64,000 nt of DNA from positions 83,576,001-83,640,000 of the forward strand of contig CM034546.1 of NCBI GenBank assembly GCA_020055645.1, in the 5' to 3' direction. Every line of letters starts with the position of its first letter. The first letter of the stretch is position 1. The position numbers were made by a program, and so were the translations under genes. The notes below the pieces were generated by a model that ran no database searches, was not told the DNA's origin, and saw only the letters and a program-made list of their open reading frames with translations. This document shows, in pieces, positions 11,626 to 23,715 of the stretch. The DNA is from Tomocerus qinae (taxonomy: Eukaryota > Arthropoda > Collembola > Entomobryomorpha > Tomoceridae).

Positions 11626-12166
11626 CCAACCATGCATTCTTCCTGTACACTTGGAAAATAAAATACTGTAGCAGAAGGGCTACGTTTCAAATTTATGCAA
11701 CACTTGAAAGCACACCGCCTAACCATCGCTAATTCCAGCATTGGACAATAGACGCCTGTCAATATGAGAAATACGCATACAAGGAATCTAAGATGAGGAC
11801 GCGACTGCTGGATATTTTTGTCCCAGAGTTTGTCCACCGATATAAAGGTCCTTTCCCCACCTGTGTATAAGCAAAACAAGCGTCACTATAGAAATTTAGC
11901 CCGCCTTGGGTCAGCCTAAATATATGATTTAATATTACCTCATCGGGCCTATTTCTTAGGCTTATTCCTTGGCATCAGTCCCTATATAGTTGTCTAAAAA
12001 CCGATTTGTCAACACGAAATTCCAAATCCTTTTTGTCAACTTTTCCTTAATCGACACCACTGTATTTTTTGTCAACAGAGGTTTTATTCGTGGCATATAA
12101 GTCTAGATTAAAATTCACGTTATTATACGTGAGTTAAAACGAGAGGAAATAAAACATTGTTATGAA

Positions 12167-12240
12167 CAGTGGCGGCTCTAGGATTTGCGAGGCCCTGGGC
12201 AAAATGGTCTCGCGAGGCCCAATAGTAATAATTCACAAAA
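12167..12240 (+). mobile_element. Possible hAT terminal fragment
   Basis: The sequence cagtggcggctctaggattt followed by a ggccctgggc block is the style of 5' end seen in many hAT MITEs, with a gagcgaagcgaga stretch downstream (12432). I cannot find the matching right end, so only a fragment is claimed. Confidence 0.35.
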
Positions 12241-12496
12241 ATTCAATTTTTAAATATGTTCGGGAATCAAAATGCTAACCGTTTAATGTGTTATGCTAAA
12301 ATTACTGAAATCATCGTTGATATAGTTGAATATTCAAACAATTGTTTTTTCATGCATTTCACTTATGGCTATTCAAAATCATGTCAAATGTTTTTTTTAC
12401 TATTATAATGTTTAAAACTATGAAACTTTCTCGAGCGAAGCGAGAAAACTTTTTCGTTTTTAACGGAATTTGTTCATAAAAATAATATTTGGATAT

Positions 12497-12610
12497 CATC
12501 TCTACACTGTTTCCATAGGGGTGTGAAAAACAGATCAAATTGGTCAATCTCCATTTAAGTTTACCAATTTAATCTATTTTTTACACCCCTATGGAAACAG
12601 CCTAGAGATG
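12497..12610. mobile_element. Hairpin MITE, 114 bp
   Basis: A nearly complete palindrome: catctctacactgtttccat at the left pairs with atggaaacagcctagagatg at the right, and the arms continue through ggggtgt and aattggt. No unambiguous TSD. Confidence 0.7.
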
Positions 12611-12769
12611 ACTAGTAATAGGCCCGTTCTCCGAACGGGAAACAAATACAATGCTTATCGAATCAGCATAATAATGGTGAACCAAATTCAACATCATTTA
12701 ACTAAACACCGAAATTAAAGTAAATGTTGAGTTTCATTATATTATCATTAATACTATATGGACATCATA

Positions 12770-13520
12770 TTTTAAATCACCCTGTCATTTTACATCACCC
12801 CGCGTCGTTTTCAATTACCCCATCATTGTAAATAGACGTCATTTTAAATAACCCCGTCAATTTAAACCCCGTCATTTTAAATATACGTCATTGTTGAAGA
12901 AAAGAAAGAAATTTTTGCCTTAAAACCCAAAATATTCTATTCCCCCCAAATTTTTTTCTGGCTACGGCCCTAATAAATGACATCGCCATTTTAAATAGAC
13001 GTCATTGTAAATACCCCGTCATTTAAAATAGACGTCATTGTAAATGACCCCGTCATTTTAAATAGACGTCATTGTAAATGACCCCGTCCATTTAAATAGA
13101 CGTCATTGTAAATGACCCCGTCCATTTAAATAGACGTCATTGTAAATGACCCCGTCCATTTAAATAGACGTCATTGTAAATGACCCCGTCTTTTTAAATA
13201 GACGTCATTATAAATGACCCCGTCATTTTAAATAGACATCATTTTAAATGACCCCACATTTTAAAAAGACATCATTTTATTTAAATAACCCCGTCGTTTA
13301 GAATCACCCCTTCATTTTGAATAAACTCGTTGTTTTAAATCTATAAATGTCATTTTAAAAAATCTCGTCGTTTTAAATAACCTCGTCGTTTTAAATAACC
13401 TCGTCATTTTAACATTCCTGTCATTTTAAATAATCTCTTTATAATAAATATTCCCTTCATCGTATAAATATTCCCGTCATCTTAAATATTCAGTCATTTT
13501 CACCTCATCATTTTAAATAG
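12770..13520 (+). repeat. About 34-bp minisatellite with a GACGTCATT core
   Basis: The unit is tttaaatagacgtcattgta plus aatgaccccgtcca. The best preserved units lie between 13010 and 13240; both edges decay into shorter c(c/t)cgtcattttaaat phrases. Each good unit contains the palindrome GACGTC followed by ATT. Unit length varies, and there are no unique spacers. Confidence 0.8.
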
Positions 13521-14100
13521 CTCTGTTATTTTAATTAGCTACCACTATTTTAATCGTCCTCGTTATTTCTATCTATTTTCTTACCCCGTTGCATTAACTA
13601 ACCAATTCTATGTCAAGTCAAGTCAACCTGTTCAATCCACAACCAAATGATACAAACTAAATAAACATCGCCTTGCTATTAATAGTTTGACTCCGTTGCA
13701 GTCGCCCCGTTCGAGGTGAAAGGGACCAATCCCTTTACATAGCGGAGGCCTGCCTGCTTAAAGAGTAGGACTTTGTCAAATTTTTGAAATTCACTGGCAA
13801 AATATTTTCTACTAAAAAATAAAAAACTGGAGTGGCTACCGTCTTTATTATTAAGTCGAGTAGGTCAGGAAAAAGTTTGGTAAAGATCGGATGAAAACTG
13901 TAGGAGGAGTATTTGAACAAAGCGTGACAGATCGGAGCGTTTTCTCCCACTCCTTCAATGTTAAAATTCGAAATTCAAAAAATCATAAAACCATTTCTAT
14001 GAAAGATATCGTTTTGAAACTCGAGGTTTGGGGTTCTGACTATGATGTGCCCATCCAGTAAAAATTTGAAAGTCGTAGATTGATGTTAAAGGGGAAATGA
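13521..14100. other. No recognisable gene
   Basis: Loop of the surrounding foldback. The minus-strand frame at 13735-13950 (71 codons) has no family resemblance. I see no RNA gene or repeat pair. Confidence 0.3.
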
Positions 14101-14427
14101 ATTGCTATTATTATATAGATATCCAAAATGACTTTCCCACATGGCAGGACGTTGTGACAGCCTCACATACGTTGTTTTCAATTTAACATAGGCCTTACCG
14201 GGGACAGCTCTGACTTCGACAAAAGTCAGTAATTTTACTGTTTACATGAGGATAATGGATCCTGTCTTGCCCTGTACTTAGACGTTGAGCTGTGGTAACA
14301 ATACGCTTGGTAGTATTGATTATGCTATTGCAATTGCCAATGACGACAGAATAATAGATAGAAAGATATGAACAGAATAGGAATGATAGTAGACTGGTAC
14401 TGTATTGCTATGGTTCATGGTAGAGCT

Positions 14428-16512
14428 TTGTCTAGTACTAAACCCTACATGTACATTTGCCTCGAAAAGGGGGACAAGTCGATTATGATATTTACAAATT
14501 TTGAAAATGTTGCTATGTGTTAAGCATTTTGCAAAAAATTATTGATTTTCAAGGGTTTCTGACTTGGAAAAATATCATTCTCACCTAGGATATTAATATT
14601 AAGAGCATAAAATTGGAAACACTAAACAACCGATTCTTTAATATCTATTTTGAGCAAATCTGTTGTTATCTAGTGCTACTTGTCAGGGACCTCTGTTCTG
14701 TTCCCGTTTCTCCGTAGATAGAAAATTTCAGAATTGCAAAATATTTAGCCTTACGGGAGTAATAAACTAACGGCAAGTCCTACCTAACAGAAAGCTCAAG
14801 TGAAAATGAAAATATAACAGGTAAAAACCTGGAAAAATATACGGTGAGAATGCCAGCAAAACTCGGAAACAAGGCATTATTTTGATACCAAGATATAAAT
14901 GAAACTAGTAATTTTACAATTTTCTTCAAAAATCTCCCCGTGCGTTTACAGCTACTAATTCACTTGCAACTAGCTCTTCGAAAAACAAAGTAATTTATAG
15001 GACAAATACAATAGTAATTCCACTCCTGAAGCGGGGATGGAAAATATATTAAACAATGGGAACACAAGACAAAGCTGCTATTTAGTGTTGTACATCTTTG
15101 CAATCGTAAATACAACATTGTATTCGCTCAGTAATTGAAACGACTCTAAGTTAATTTTTGAAAATCAAAACCAGGTTAAATTTTCGTATCCATTGTAAGT
15201 AAGTAACAATTAAGAGTATAAATCTTTCGGCATTAACAACATTTAACTGTAAAATATATTTATGTCAGTGATTGTTGTGTGAAAAAATCGCCATAATGTA
15301 TAAAGTAACTGTGAAATTAAAATTTTCTGCTATTTATACGGAAAAGTTTGTATCCCTTTAAATGTAGGATCATCTTTCAAAGTTTGAATTTCCAGGAATT
15401 TAATATCTGCGGTTATCAGCACTCAAAGTCTAGTTGATATTGATACGAGTGTGTATCTAGTTTTTAGGCAAGTTGTAGGGTTGTTGCAAGAAAATTAGCG
15501 GTAAACGCACGGGGAGATTTTTGAAGAAAATTGTAAAATTACTAGTTTCATTTATATCTTGGTATCTAAATAATGCCTTGTTTCCGAGTTTTGCTGGCAT
15601 TCTCACCGTGTATTTTTCCAGGTTTTTACCTGTTATATTTTCATTTTCACTTGAGCTTTCTGTTAGGACTTGCCGTTAGTTTATTACTCCGTATACGTAA
15701 TTTATAAAACGACAAGGACCGTAAGGCTAAATATTTTGCAATTTTTTTCACACCTGAAATTTTCCTCATTATTTATTTTTTTAAATCCGTGTAAGTGCCC
15801 TGAAATCTAATATTTTCCATCCCTGGAATTGTTCACAGTACTCCGTATTTGCATTGAGATGTGAATGTAACTGGGATTATTGGGAATGGGAATACTACGT
15901 AACAGGAATAAATGCATTTTTAAATCCGACATTATTATCATTATCGGGTGATGCCTGCTTGCCGGCCAATGAGCCAATTCAGTGCACTCCCTATCTACGG
16001 AGATTGAATTAGGAAATGGAAAGTTTCACTTTCACTGTGTATTCCTAGTTCCATGAATCATGAGTCTTCCCAGTACCCAATGACTATGACTATGATGCAT
16101 TGCACTAAGTAGGCAAGGAGATAAATTAGTGACCAAACAATTTCAAAATTCATTCTTCCGGTTCCTACGGCTTAAGTTGCTTTGCAGTTTCTCCCCGTAT
16201 AAAAAATGCGAAAATGAAAGTGAAAATGTGTGGAAAATTTTCATGACTACAGCCGATCCCTAATTTCCCCCACTTGGGGATCCCTATTTAAATACACACT
16301 CTCCAATGACGTCATTGGCGAGCTTTTCCCACCCACTTTTAATTTTTTCATTTTTCCATATTCCATAGGGATCTGCCTCGGGTTGGTGAAAACCGAAACC
16401 CTGTGTTAATTTACTGTAAAAAATACCCTAGTTACGTAATTAAAAATATCATAATCGACTTGTCTCCCTTTTCGACGAATTCGTAGCCTTGCAAATAGGT
16501 CTAGACAGTGAT
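14428..16512. mobile_element. Foldback element of the TTGTCTAGTACTAAAC end family
   Basis: The left end (14428) reads ttgtctagtactaaaccc, the same terminal sequence as the element at 38479. It continues through gtcgattatgatattt, and the right end (16440-16512) is a diverged reverse complement with aaatatcataatcgacttgt and ggtctagaca. Inside is a second, better preserved inverted pair. A clean TSD is not visible. There is no coding capacity. Confidence 0.6.
14725..15755. repeat. Inner inverted repeat, arms about 230 bp
   Basis: 14725-14955 and 15496-15755 are reverse complements over aactaacggcaagtcctacc, gaatgccagcaaaactcgga, ttacaattttcttcaaaaat and ctccccgtgcgtttac. The loop (14956-15495) has no gene. 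Confidence 0.75.
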
Positions 16513-16923
16513 TGGTATGAATAAGAATAAGTATTTACTACAAAGTAAAAAGTATAAATAAAAGGTCTAGACTTGAAGTAAAAGGTAGAAGCAAAAGCAT
16601 TTGCTTCAAATCGAAGGAATAAAAGAAAACTTTTACTGTCAAGCAAATACTTTGCAATTGTAGTATTTACTTCCCAATTTTGTACAGAACAAAATTTGGT
16701 TACTATGACTCAGCCAATCAGAGACCAGCAACGAATCACCCCTATACTCAATTCAATTCACAAATGCAATTTCGTAGTCATGGTTATAAGTAACCGGTCA
16801 AAGTTATCTATGAGTTACTTTAGAAAATTAATCGTGAATCATACTAATCCTACTCTTTTGCTTGGGGAAGTAAAAGGTGAAGTTGCTATCGGAGAAGCTT
16901 CAAATTTTTTAAGCAAATACTCA
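16513..16923. other. No recognisable gene
   Basis: A/T-rich, with a repetitive aagtaaaagg / tattactt composition that recurs inverted at 17150-17340 (ggtatgaataag against cttattcatacc), suggesting a decayed palindromic element about 16.5-17.35 kb. The plus-strand frame 16696-16938 has no family resemblance. Confidence 0.3.
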
Positions 16924-17127
16924 GGGCAGTATGCATAATGACGGGTTAGAGTAACGTAACCCTATACCCCGAGTCCAAAATGTGACCCCGGTGGACGACC
17001 ATGGTAAGTTGCCAATAGTTGCAGTGCTATTTCAATACAGAAAAGTTGACCCTAGGTTGTACTAAGGTCAAGTTTTAGACTATTTTGTGACTCCGGGTTA
17101 GGAGTACCCTCTGACTCGCCATTATAC
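16924..17127. mobile_element. MITE with GGCAGTATG ends, possible 3-bp TSD
   Basis: The left end gggcagtatgcataatgacg pairs with the right end cgccattatacatactgcca. A second matched block is ccccgagtccaaaatgtga against attttgtgactccgggtta. TCA flanks both ends, a possible 3-bp duplication. About 204 bp, non-coding. Confidence 0.65.
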
Positions 17128-17567
17128 ATACTGCCATCAAAGTAGAAGTAAATTCAAGATGTTATTCATACCAAAATGTATTATTTACTTCTAACAGTAG
17201 TAAATGTTTCATGAAAATTAGCAAATACTTTTACTCCTAGATTAAGCATAAGCAAAAGTAATTGTTAATATTTTTATTCATACCAAAGGAACCTTTACTT
17301 CAAAAACTTTAAGGACAAGCATAAGGTAGACCTTATTCATACCACTCATTACAAATTAGTTGATTGTCGAAGCGGAATTGAGGGGAGGCGGCCAGAATAT
17401 CCATGGTTATTATAATAAATAATAAATCACAACACAGTATTTCATTTCAAAATTTTATATGATTTTCATGAACATACTCAGGGGGAACATTTATTGTAAC
17501 ATTTGACTTCTACATTACAGTCGTTTGATATCAGTATATATTACATACCTTTTAGCATATCATATTA

Positions 17568-18972
17568 CTGTTAGCCCCTCTCAACCTTTGACTTCCTATC
17601 CCCAAGTTGCATAGCGATACGCATTCTGATTGGTTGATAATTTTTGAAATCCTGCAATCTGATTGGTTATTTCTATGACAAAAATTCTATAGGTTACCTA
17701 AATGGGGACACATTTTCAAAATTTATGAAATTGTTGCAAAACTCAACCAAGTCATATTATGAATCATCTGAATGATCTGTTTACCTACTAGTTTCCCTTT
17801 CAATGTACACATTTCTGAGAATGGTGAATCGAGCTATTTATATACACAATATTATGCAATTATTTAACTATGACTCTGGTACAAGTGAACAATCGGTACT
17901 ACTTTATTCCAATTTATTACCACATGAAGGTAAATGCATTTAGGATTAACTATGTAACTAACTAGTTAAATTCCACTGTATTCTAGAAAATACAAATCTG
18001 ATAAATATAAAATATGAAATACACTTGTACCAGAGTCATGGTTAAATAATTACATAATATTGTGTATGTAAATAGCTCGATTCACCATTCTCAGAAATAT
18101 GTACATTGAAAGGGAAACTAGTAGGCAAATAGATAATTCAGATGATTCATAATATGACTTGGTTGAGTTTTGCAACAATTTCATAAATTTTGAAAATGTT
18201 AGTTAGTCTCTTGAATGTCATTGAGGAGTTGTCCAAGAAAGGGTACAGTCAGCTAGCAAATACTGATGAAGCATCAGCTTCTGAAACAGTGTGATCTGAT
18301 CAAGCACGTATCCAGGAATTTGACTTAGGGGGGGCCACAAAAATATATTGATAAAATTAAGGCGTACTCGCGCGAAGCGGGAAAATTTTTTGGACTTTTG
18401 ACATTTTTTGACAAAAATATTGTCTTTTTCTGGATAGTTAGGGGGGGCCCGGGCTCCCCCGGCCCCCCCTCTGGATACGTGCTTGGATCTGATTGCTTAT
18501 ATATATTTATAGAGATCAATTAGTAGTTTATTAATGTTGTGTAAAAATATTTTCTAGAATACAGTGGAATTTAACTAGTTAGTTACATAGTTAATCCTAA
18601 ATGCATTTACCTTCATGTGGTAATAAATTGGAATAAAGTAGTACCGATTGTTCACTTGTACCAGAGTCATAGTTAAATAATTGCATAATATTGTGTATAT
18701 AAATAGCTCGATTCACCATTCTCAGAAATGTGTACATTGAAAGGGAAACTAGTAGGTAAACAGATCATTCAGATGATTCATAATATGACTTGGTTGAGTT
18801 TTGCAACAATTTCATAAATTTTGAAAATGTGTCCCCATTTAGGTAACCTATAGAATTTTTGTCATAGAAATAACCAATCAGATTACAGGATTTCAAAAAT
18901 TATCAACCAATCAGAATGCGTATCGCTATGCAACTTGGGGATAGGAAGTCAAAGGTTGAGAGGGGCTAACAG
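17568..18972. mobile_element. TA-flanked palindromic element with three arm copies
   Basis: Starts ctgttagcccctctcaacct and ends in the reverse complement, gaggggctaacag, flanked by TA. The other copy of the host repeat at 38738-38760 shows the locus without it. The outer arms are about 17568-17995 and 18555-18972. A third, inverted partial arm lies at 18022-18200. The arms share tgcatagcgatacgcattct, gaatggtgaatcgagctatt and gtagtaccgattgttcac. Confidence 0.75.
18301..18485. mobile_element. hAT MITE, 185 bp, TSD GATCTGAT
   Basis: TIRs caagcacgtatccag and ctggatacgtgcttg are perfect, and GATCTGAT flanks both sides (18293-18300, 18486-18493). Subterminal poly-G/poly-C blocks (ggggggg, ccccccc) and a gcgcgaagcggga motif are inside. 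It is nested in the loop of the palindromic element. Confidence 0.9.
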
Positions 18973-19358
18973 TAATACCACCATTCTAAGCTACACTTAT
19001 CATACTACTCCACTCTATGAATAATACAAGTTATAATAATGTTATTGGATTAACTTTCAAACCATGAAAACAACGTAATAGAATAGGTCATTTTAATTAC
19101 TTGCTATAAGGAGCAACTGTTGATACAACTACTATTTTGTTGACACACAAAATAGACAGTAGGCATACTAAAAAGGGCTTAGTTAGGGTAGATTTTTCGG
19201 TTATACATCACCAATATTAAGTCACTGCATAAATAATTTCCAAATACATTATATTTCCGAATTAATTATGGAATTTATTTTATTTATTTACCTACAATAT
19301 TTTCCATTATGTAAGAAAAGTGTGTAATGTCGACTTTACAGGCGACTGCTTACAGTTT

Positions 19359-19489
19359 CCAACTTATTACATTCTTATCCCCAAACTGCAGGTGTAAAAG
19401 TGCCTGAACTATGACGTAATGGCGGTCCTGACGTCATAGTTCTGGCACTTTTACACGCGCAGTTTGGGGATAGGAATGTAATAAGTTGG
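19359..19489. mobile_element. Hairpin MITE, 131 bp
   Basis: A near-perfect palindrome from ccaacttattacattcttat to ataggaatgtaataagttgg, with the inner match gtgtaaaagtgcc and actatgacgt. The flanks share (c/t)agttt, a weak 6-bp TSD candidate. Confidence 0.7.
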
Positions 19490-20273
19490 TAGTTTGGATA
19501 GTTCAATCATTAAGCCAACTTTTAAACGTTTTGGACTTAAAAAATTACTTAGTATCAATATATTTCAATATAATATGTAAATTTAGAATTAAATTATGTT
19601 TAACCACATTAAAATGTGTTAAGAATGTCTTATTTGGCTCTTAACTGCACGTACAAGTTTCCTTGTACGACAGTTGGAAGCGTAGGTGATTTCACTGCAC
19701 CGGTAATTCCCTTCTCCTGTAAAGTCATACGGCCTGTGTTTCCATGTAATCGTAAAACTCGTCTGTTCGTACGAGTCGTGTACTATTACCCAAGAAAAAT
19801 ATGCATTTTGTTATGGGCTTTTGGGTAACCACTTTAAAAGTGTAATCTATGGATATCTATTGATGTATTATAGTTTTATATTTGTTGAGTTTCTTAATAT
19901 AAGTCTTTTGGTGAATTTGGGACCTCGCTAAGGGAGATCATCGTTACTTCGATAGAAGCCCCACCACAGCACTTGTGCACGTATCCTTCAGTGCAGTGGT
20001 AATAACTAGATTAGATTAATTTTAATGGTATGTGTATATTTTCAGAGAGAGTAATACGCTAGTGCAGTGACTTGCAATATTGATGATGTATATAACCGAA
20101 AAATCTACCCTAACTAAGCCCTTTAGTATGCCTACTGTTGTCTATTTTGTGTGTCAACATAATAATAGTTGTATCAACAGTTGCTCCTTACAGCAGTAAA
20201 TTAAAATGATCTATTCTATTATGTTGTTTTCATAGTTTGACAGTTAATCCAATAAAATAATTATAAAGTAAAG

Positions 20274-20925
20274 GGAAAATAGGAATTCGTATGCCACGCA
20301 CCTTAATTTTGTATGAGATTTTAAAAATTAGTTATAGGTTTGTATGGCGGTTTATGGTTAAGTATGGCGAGACTGAATAGGTATGGTATAGTTTTTGTTT
20401 ACTAATCCAAATAATGTTATTAATTCTAAACGTCAATGTCAATAACATTAATTGAGTAATGGTAATGAAGCAAAAATTAGCGAGTATTATTATCAGTATT
20501 ATATTGTCGCTTCAGAGCTCCTAGAGGTTTTTTTGGACGGACAGTGCCAGTCACTATCCGTTTTATATTCCAAACTAATAAATTTACTTGACCCGGCCAT
20601 GGTCCTTGTGGTGTTCACTCAGATGTAACTTGTAATGAAATAATCCATCACAAATACTGCAAACAAGAAACACAAATATAACATAACGACAGAACCCAGA
20701 GCAATGCAATGACTTCCCTTCACTTCTCTGCATAACTAACTATATGCTTTTCTCCTGGACTCCTGGCTATTACAGTTTCTACTTGGGTCTTATTATATAT
20801 GTGTATATCTCCTATACAAATACATACACCCATACACATTCATAAAATCTGCCTTATTATACACCATACCAAGTTAAAAGTTTCAAAAATTCTACCATTT
20901 AGAATTAAGATGTGTGCCACACGTT
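20274..20925. mobile_element. Relative of the DNA element at 51891-53645
   Basis: Begins gggaaaataggaattcgtat, close to the left end of the 51891 element (ggggaaaataggaatttgta), and shares the gtatggcggtttatg repeats and the minus-strand coding block below. The right end is less certain (near gtgtgccacacg at 20910-20922). Confidence 0.55.
20505..20600 (-). pseudogene. Short N-terminal coding block shared with 52062-52259
   Basis: From an ATG at 20600 the minus strand reads MAGSSKFISLEYKTDSD. The other copy reads M-V-G-G-R-K-S-V followed by SLEYKMDSDSD. The conserved phrase SLEYK-x-DSD and the position near one end of two related DNA elements suggest the first exon of a transposase or accessory gene. 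The copy here quickly loses similarity, so it is decayed. Function unknown. Confidence 0.45.
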
Positions 20926-21129
20926 TTATAAAAAACATCATCGTTTTATAAAAAACTAAAAATGACTCATTTTTTTGGGAATTTGATTTATGCATTTAAA
21001 ACAACTATATCAAAATTCCGAATGCCAACTTTTGTTCCTTGATAGTCCACGGTTCCAAAAATGTAGGTCCCATAAAAATCAGACTGATCCTCCGGGAGAA
21101 ATAGTAGCCGATGTAAAGATGTTATGATG

Positions 21130-21335
21130 AATTTTAAATGCATGGAGGTTGACCCGAATTGCTGTCGATGGTATATCTGAGGGCATAAGTCCACGCAATT
21201 CCAAAAAATTAGTTTCTAGGAAACGGGGAAGTGTATTATATTATAAAGATTTCTATGCTGACTTGTGACTTGTAGTAGCATTTCCACCTGTCGTCATTGG
21301 CAATGTTATTACTTTAGCACAATTTTTTTTGTTTG
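21130..21335 (+). repeat. Repeat fragment, inverse of 10968-11165
   Basis: Reverse complement of the 10.97-kb segment over about 190 bp. The minus-strand frame 20988-21194 covers part of it but has no recognised domain. Confidence 0.65.
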
Positions 21336-22679
21336 CATCTTTCTCCAATGCATTCATACTTGTGTAAGTTATAACCATGGTTGTTATAACTACTATCAAG
21401 AATGTCTATTGATGCAAAATTGATGCGAAGGAGTATCTAGTGCATTAGACTATACAATAAGAATGAGAAATTACTCCTGCGGCGGGAAGTCATATTTTGT
21501 GCTATTCATAGTCTTAATTAATTATCATTACTTATGCCAAGTTTATAGTATAGTACAGGTTTTCATGAAGTTATCACGAGAGGATTATGTAAGGGTAGCA
21601 TTTATAGTCCAGAGTCATAACGGAGAGATCATTCAGTTATTTTACTGTGAAAAGTTTCAGTTTTCACTTTCACGAAGAGTATTTATAGTTCAACAAAATT
21701 ATCAATTTTGTGAAATTTATCACTTTTGGAGATATTAAAATATTTCAATGAAGCAAGGAGTAAAGTTTTAATGCCTGATATCAAAGAGCGCCAGTTTTGC
21801 ATCGAAACCTGAACATAGCACCATTAGACCTATCAGTTGTTGATAATCGACCACATTGTTACTAAAATATATATTGATTGAAAAATAAAAGTCTAAAATG
21901 TCCAAAAAAGCGAAAAAATTGCAAGAAAAAGAAAATTCACTCACTAAATTCACTAAATTTAAATCCCCAAAATGTGCTGTTTTTTAATTTACTTCGAATA
22001 TATAAAGATCTTTGCCTTTTTTTCTACAGCGATAGATTGCATTAGCAATCAAAATCTTTTTGCGCTTAGGAAGAAGCACTGCAAAAATTCAGTTTAATTT
22101 TAAATTACAATCACCGCAAAATTATACCTTTGAAATTAAAACAAAATATGAAGTTTCCCGACAAATGCGAAAACCAAATAAAAGACTCAATTATTATTAT
22201 CATGGGTACTTTAAATAGCCGCCACTAAAATGACATAACCCAGAAATGATAGTTAAGTGAATGAGAAAATTATCATTTAACTTGAGAAGAACTATAAATA
22301 CCAAGAAGAAAGTGATGACGATATTGATATTTGTGACTTTAACTTATTTTTAACTTAATTTTTATGGTACTATAAACTAGGCATTATCGCATAATTATTA
22401 AATCTGCAAAATTGCCGCATACGTGTCAAGAAAGAAGAAATTTCCTTGTTTTTCACACAGCAGGAAACAGCCTATTGATGATATCAAAATCACTTTTACA
22501 CGAGCCAGTACGGGCGGACAGACCCTTCACATGTTAAACTGGCAATTACCATAGAAATGTATTGGTTACAGATACCTCCTGTGCAAATTTTCTGCGGTAC
22601 CCTTTCTATGCTATGTGTTATAACATACGGAAAATGTTAAAGTGAAATCATAATATCAATATTGCACTGCCAAAACTTC
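21336..22679. other. No recognisable gene
   Basis: AT-rich. The plus-strand frame 21463-21738 (91 codons, aromatic-rich) and the minus-strand frame 21768-21953 have no domain similarity I can name. Confidence 0.3.
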
Positions 22680-22680
22680 C

Positions 22681-23300
22681 CCTTGAGGTAGTGGAATGGC
22701 CGGGCAGGTTAACCATGGGGTTTCGGATGTGACAATTGACGGGATAAATTTTGGAAATTATATTTATTTCGTTAGCAACCAACGTAAACTGCGTCCTTTA
22801 AGCATAGTATCCATACGTTTTCATAGAGCCGCATGGAAACGGTTAACAAACCTTGGGGAGAATGGGTCGTATATTGCACTGTACGGTCAGGTTGTCGTGA
22901 AAGTACAAATTGTTTTTTATTCACTAATTTTTGTGAAATTGCTATGATCAGGGAGGAATGAGTCAAGATCAAAATGCTGATGAAATATAAAAAATTATGA
23001 TATCACTAAACCACATTCTTCATTGGATGAAAGTAAGATAATATTAGGTAAGTCGTACTATGTACATTTAAAGGATAGTGCCAAACAACATGTAATTAGT
23101 GATAGTGCATGCAAATATTTGACGGTTTTCCAACCGAACGTAAAGAAAGATGTCTAAATAACATTGTGAAAAATACTTCATACTGTCAGAATCATCTAGA
23201 ATAATACTGCCAAAACTTCCCTTGAGGTAGTGGAATGGTCGGGTAGGGTAACTATGGGGTTTCGGATGTGACAAATGACGGGATAAATTTTGGAAATTAT
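22681..23300 (+). repeat. Internal duplicated block within the 4.3-kb repeat
   Basis: The phrase cttgaggtagtggaatgg, followed by tatggggtttcggatgtgac and gggataaattttggaaatta, occurs at 22681 and again at 23217. The intervening frames on both strands (22696-22947 plus; 22772-22972 minus) have no family resemblance. Confidence 0.6.
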
Positions 23301-23715
23301 ATGAAATGGTATGATTTCATTGAAATTTTATTCTTTAAATGTTTGTTGCCGCGTCCTCCGTTTGTTACTCACTTGAACTGACTTACTAACTTGAACAAAA
23401 CGTGTGTGATGTCAACCATTAAGGCCTGCCAAGTCTCAAATCTCAATAAATATACCTCAACCCTATTAATATCTCGCAAAAAATCTTTTCATTGTGGAAT
23501 GACAAGGTATTGTATGATCAAATCTCTCTCGTCAGCTATTTATCTAAGTATCTATTTATCTATCTATTTACTTTACTATAGGATTTGGCACTGGCATTAT
23601 GAAGCAGAATACAATATCTTTGCATATGTACTTACGAATACGAACAAAGATACTCATTATATTTAGTTGGATAAGTTGGGCTGCGTATATCCAGAAAAGA
23701 TGTTGACCATATAAT

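Larger units (their letters stand above)
11357..14312. mobile_element. Foldback element, about 200-bp arms, TA-flanked
   Basis: The left arm (11357-11560) starts ttgttaccacagctcaacgt. The right arm (about 14119-14312) ends in its reverse complement, and the arms match through tacagggcaagacaggatcc, aacgtatgtgaggctgtcac and gtcattttggatat. TA dinucleotides abut both ends, compatible with a TA target duplication but too short to be proof. The loop contains a hairpin MITE (12497-12610), a half copy of it (11561-11625) and the 34-bp minisatellite. The minus-strand frame at 11610-11879 has no recognisable domain. Confidence 0.7.
17398..20273. mobile_element. Mutator-like foldback family, disrupted copy
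   Basis: The left arm (17398-17567, then 18975-19330) and right arm (20065-20273) follow the order of the intact element at 38479-40964: atccatggttattataa, gtcgtttgatatcagtatat, accaccattctaag, caactgttgatacaactact, ttttcggttatacatca. The left arm is split by the palindromic insertion 17568-18972. The right arm stops where another DNA element begins (20274). The terminal TTGTCTAG sequence is missing on both sides. Confidence 0.7.

Noticed and set aside
12770..13520. CRISPR-like array with palindromic repeats
   Set aside because: Units vary in length and sequence, with no spacer/repeat alternation.
19900..20000. Possible tRNA-like sequence near gggacctcgctaagggagat
   Set aside because: I could not fold a cloverleaf with matching acceptor and T arms; no A/B box spacing.
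22696..22972. Conserved ORFs present twice in the window (also 59691-59967)
   Set aside because: Their conservation is explained by the near-identical 4.3-kb duplication; overlapping frames on both strands and no domain.
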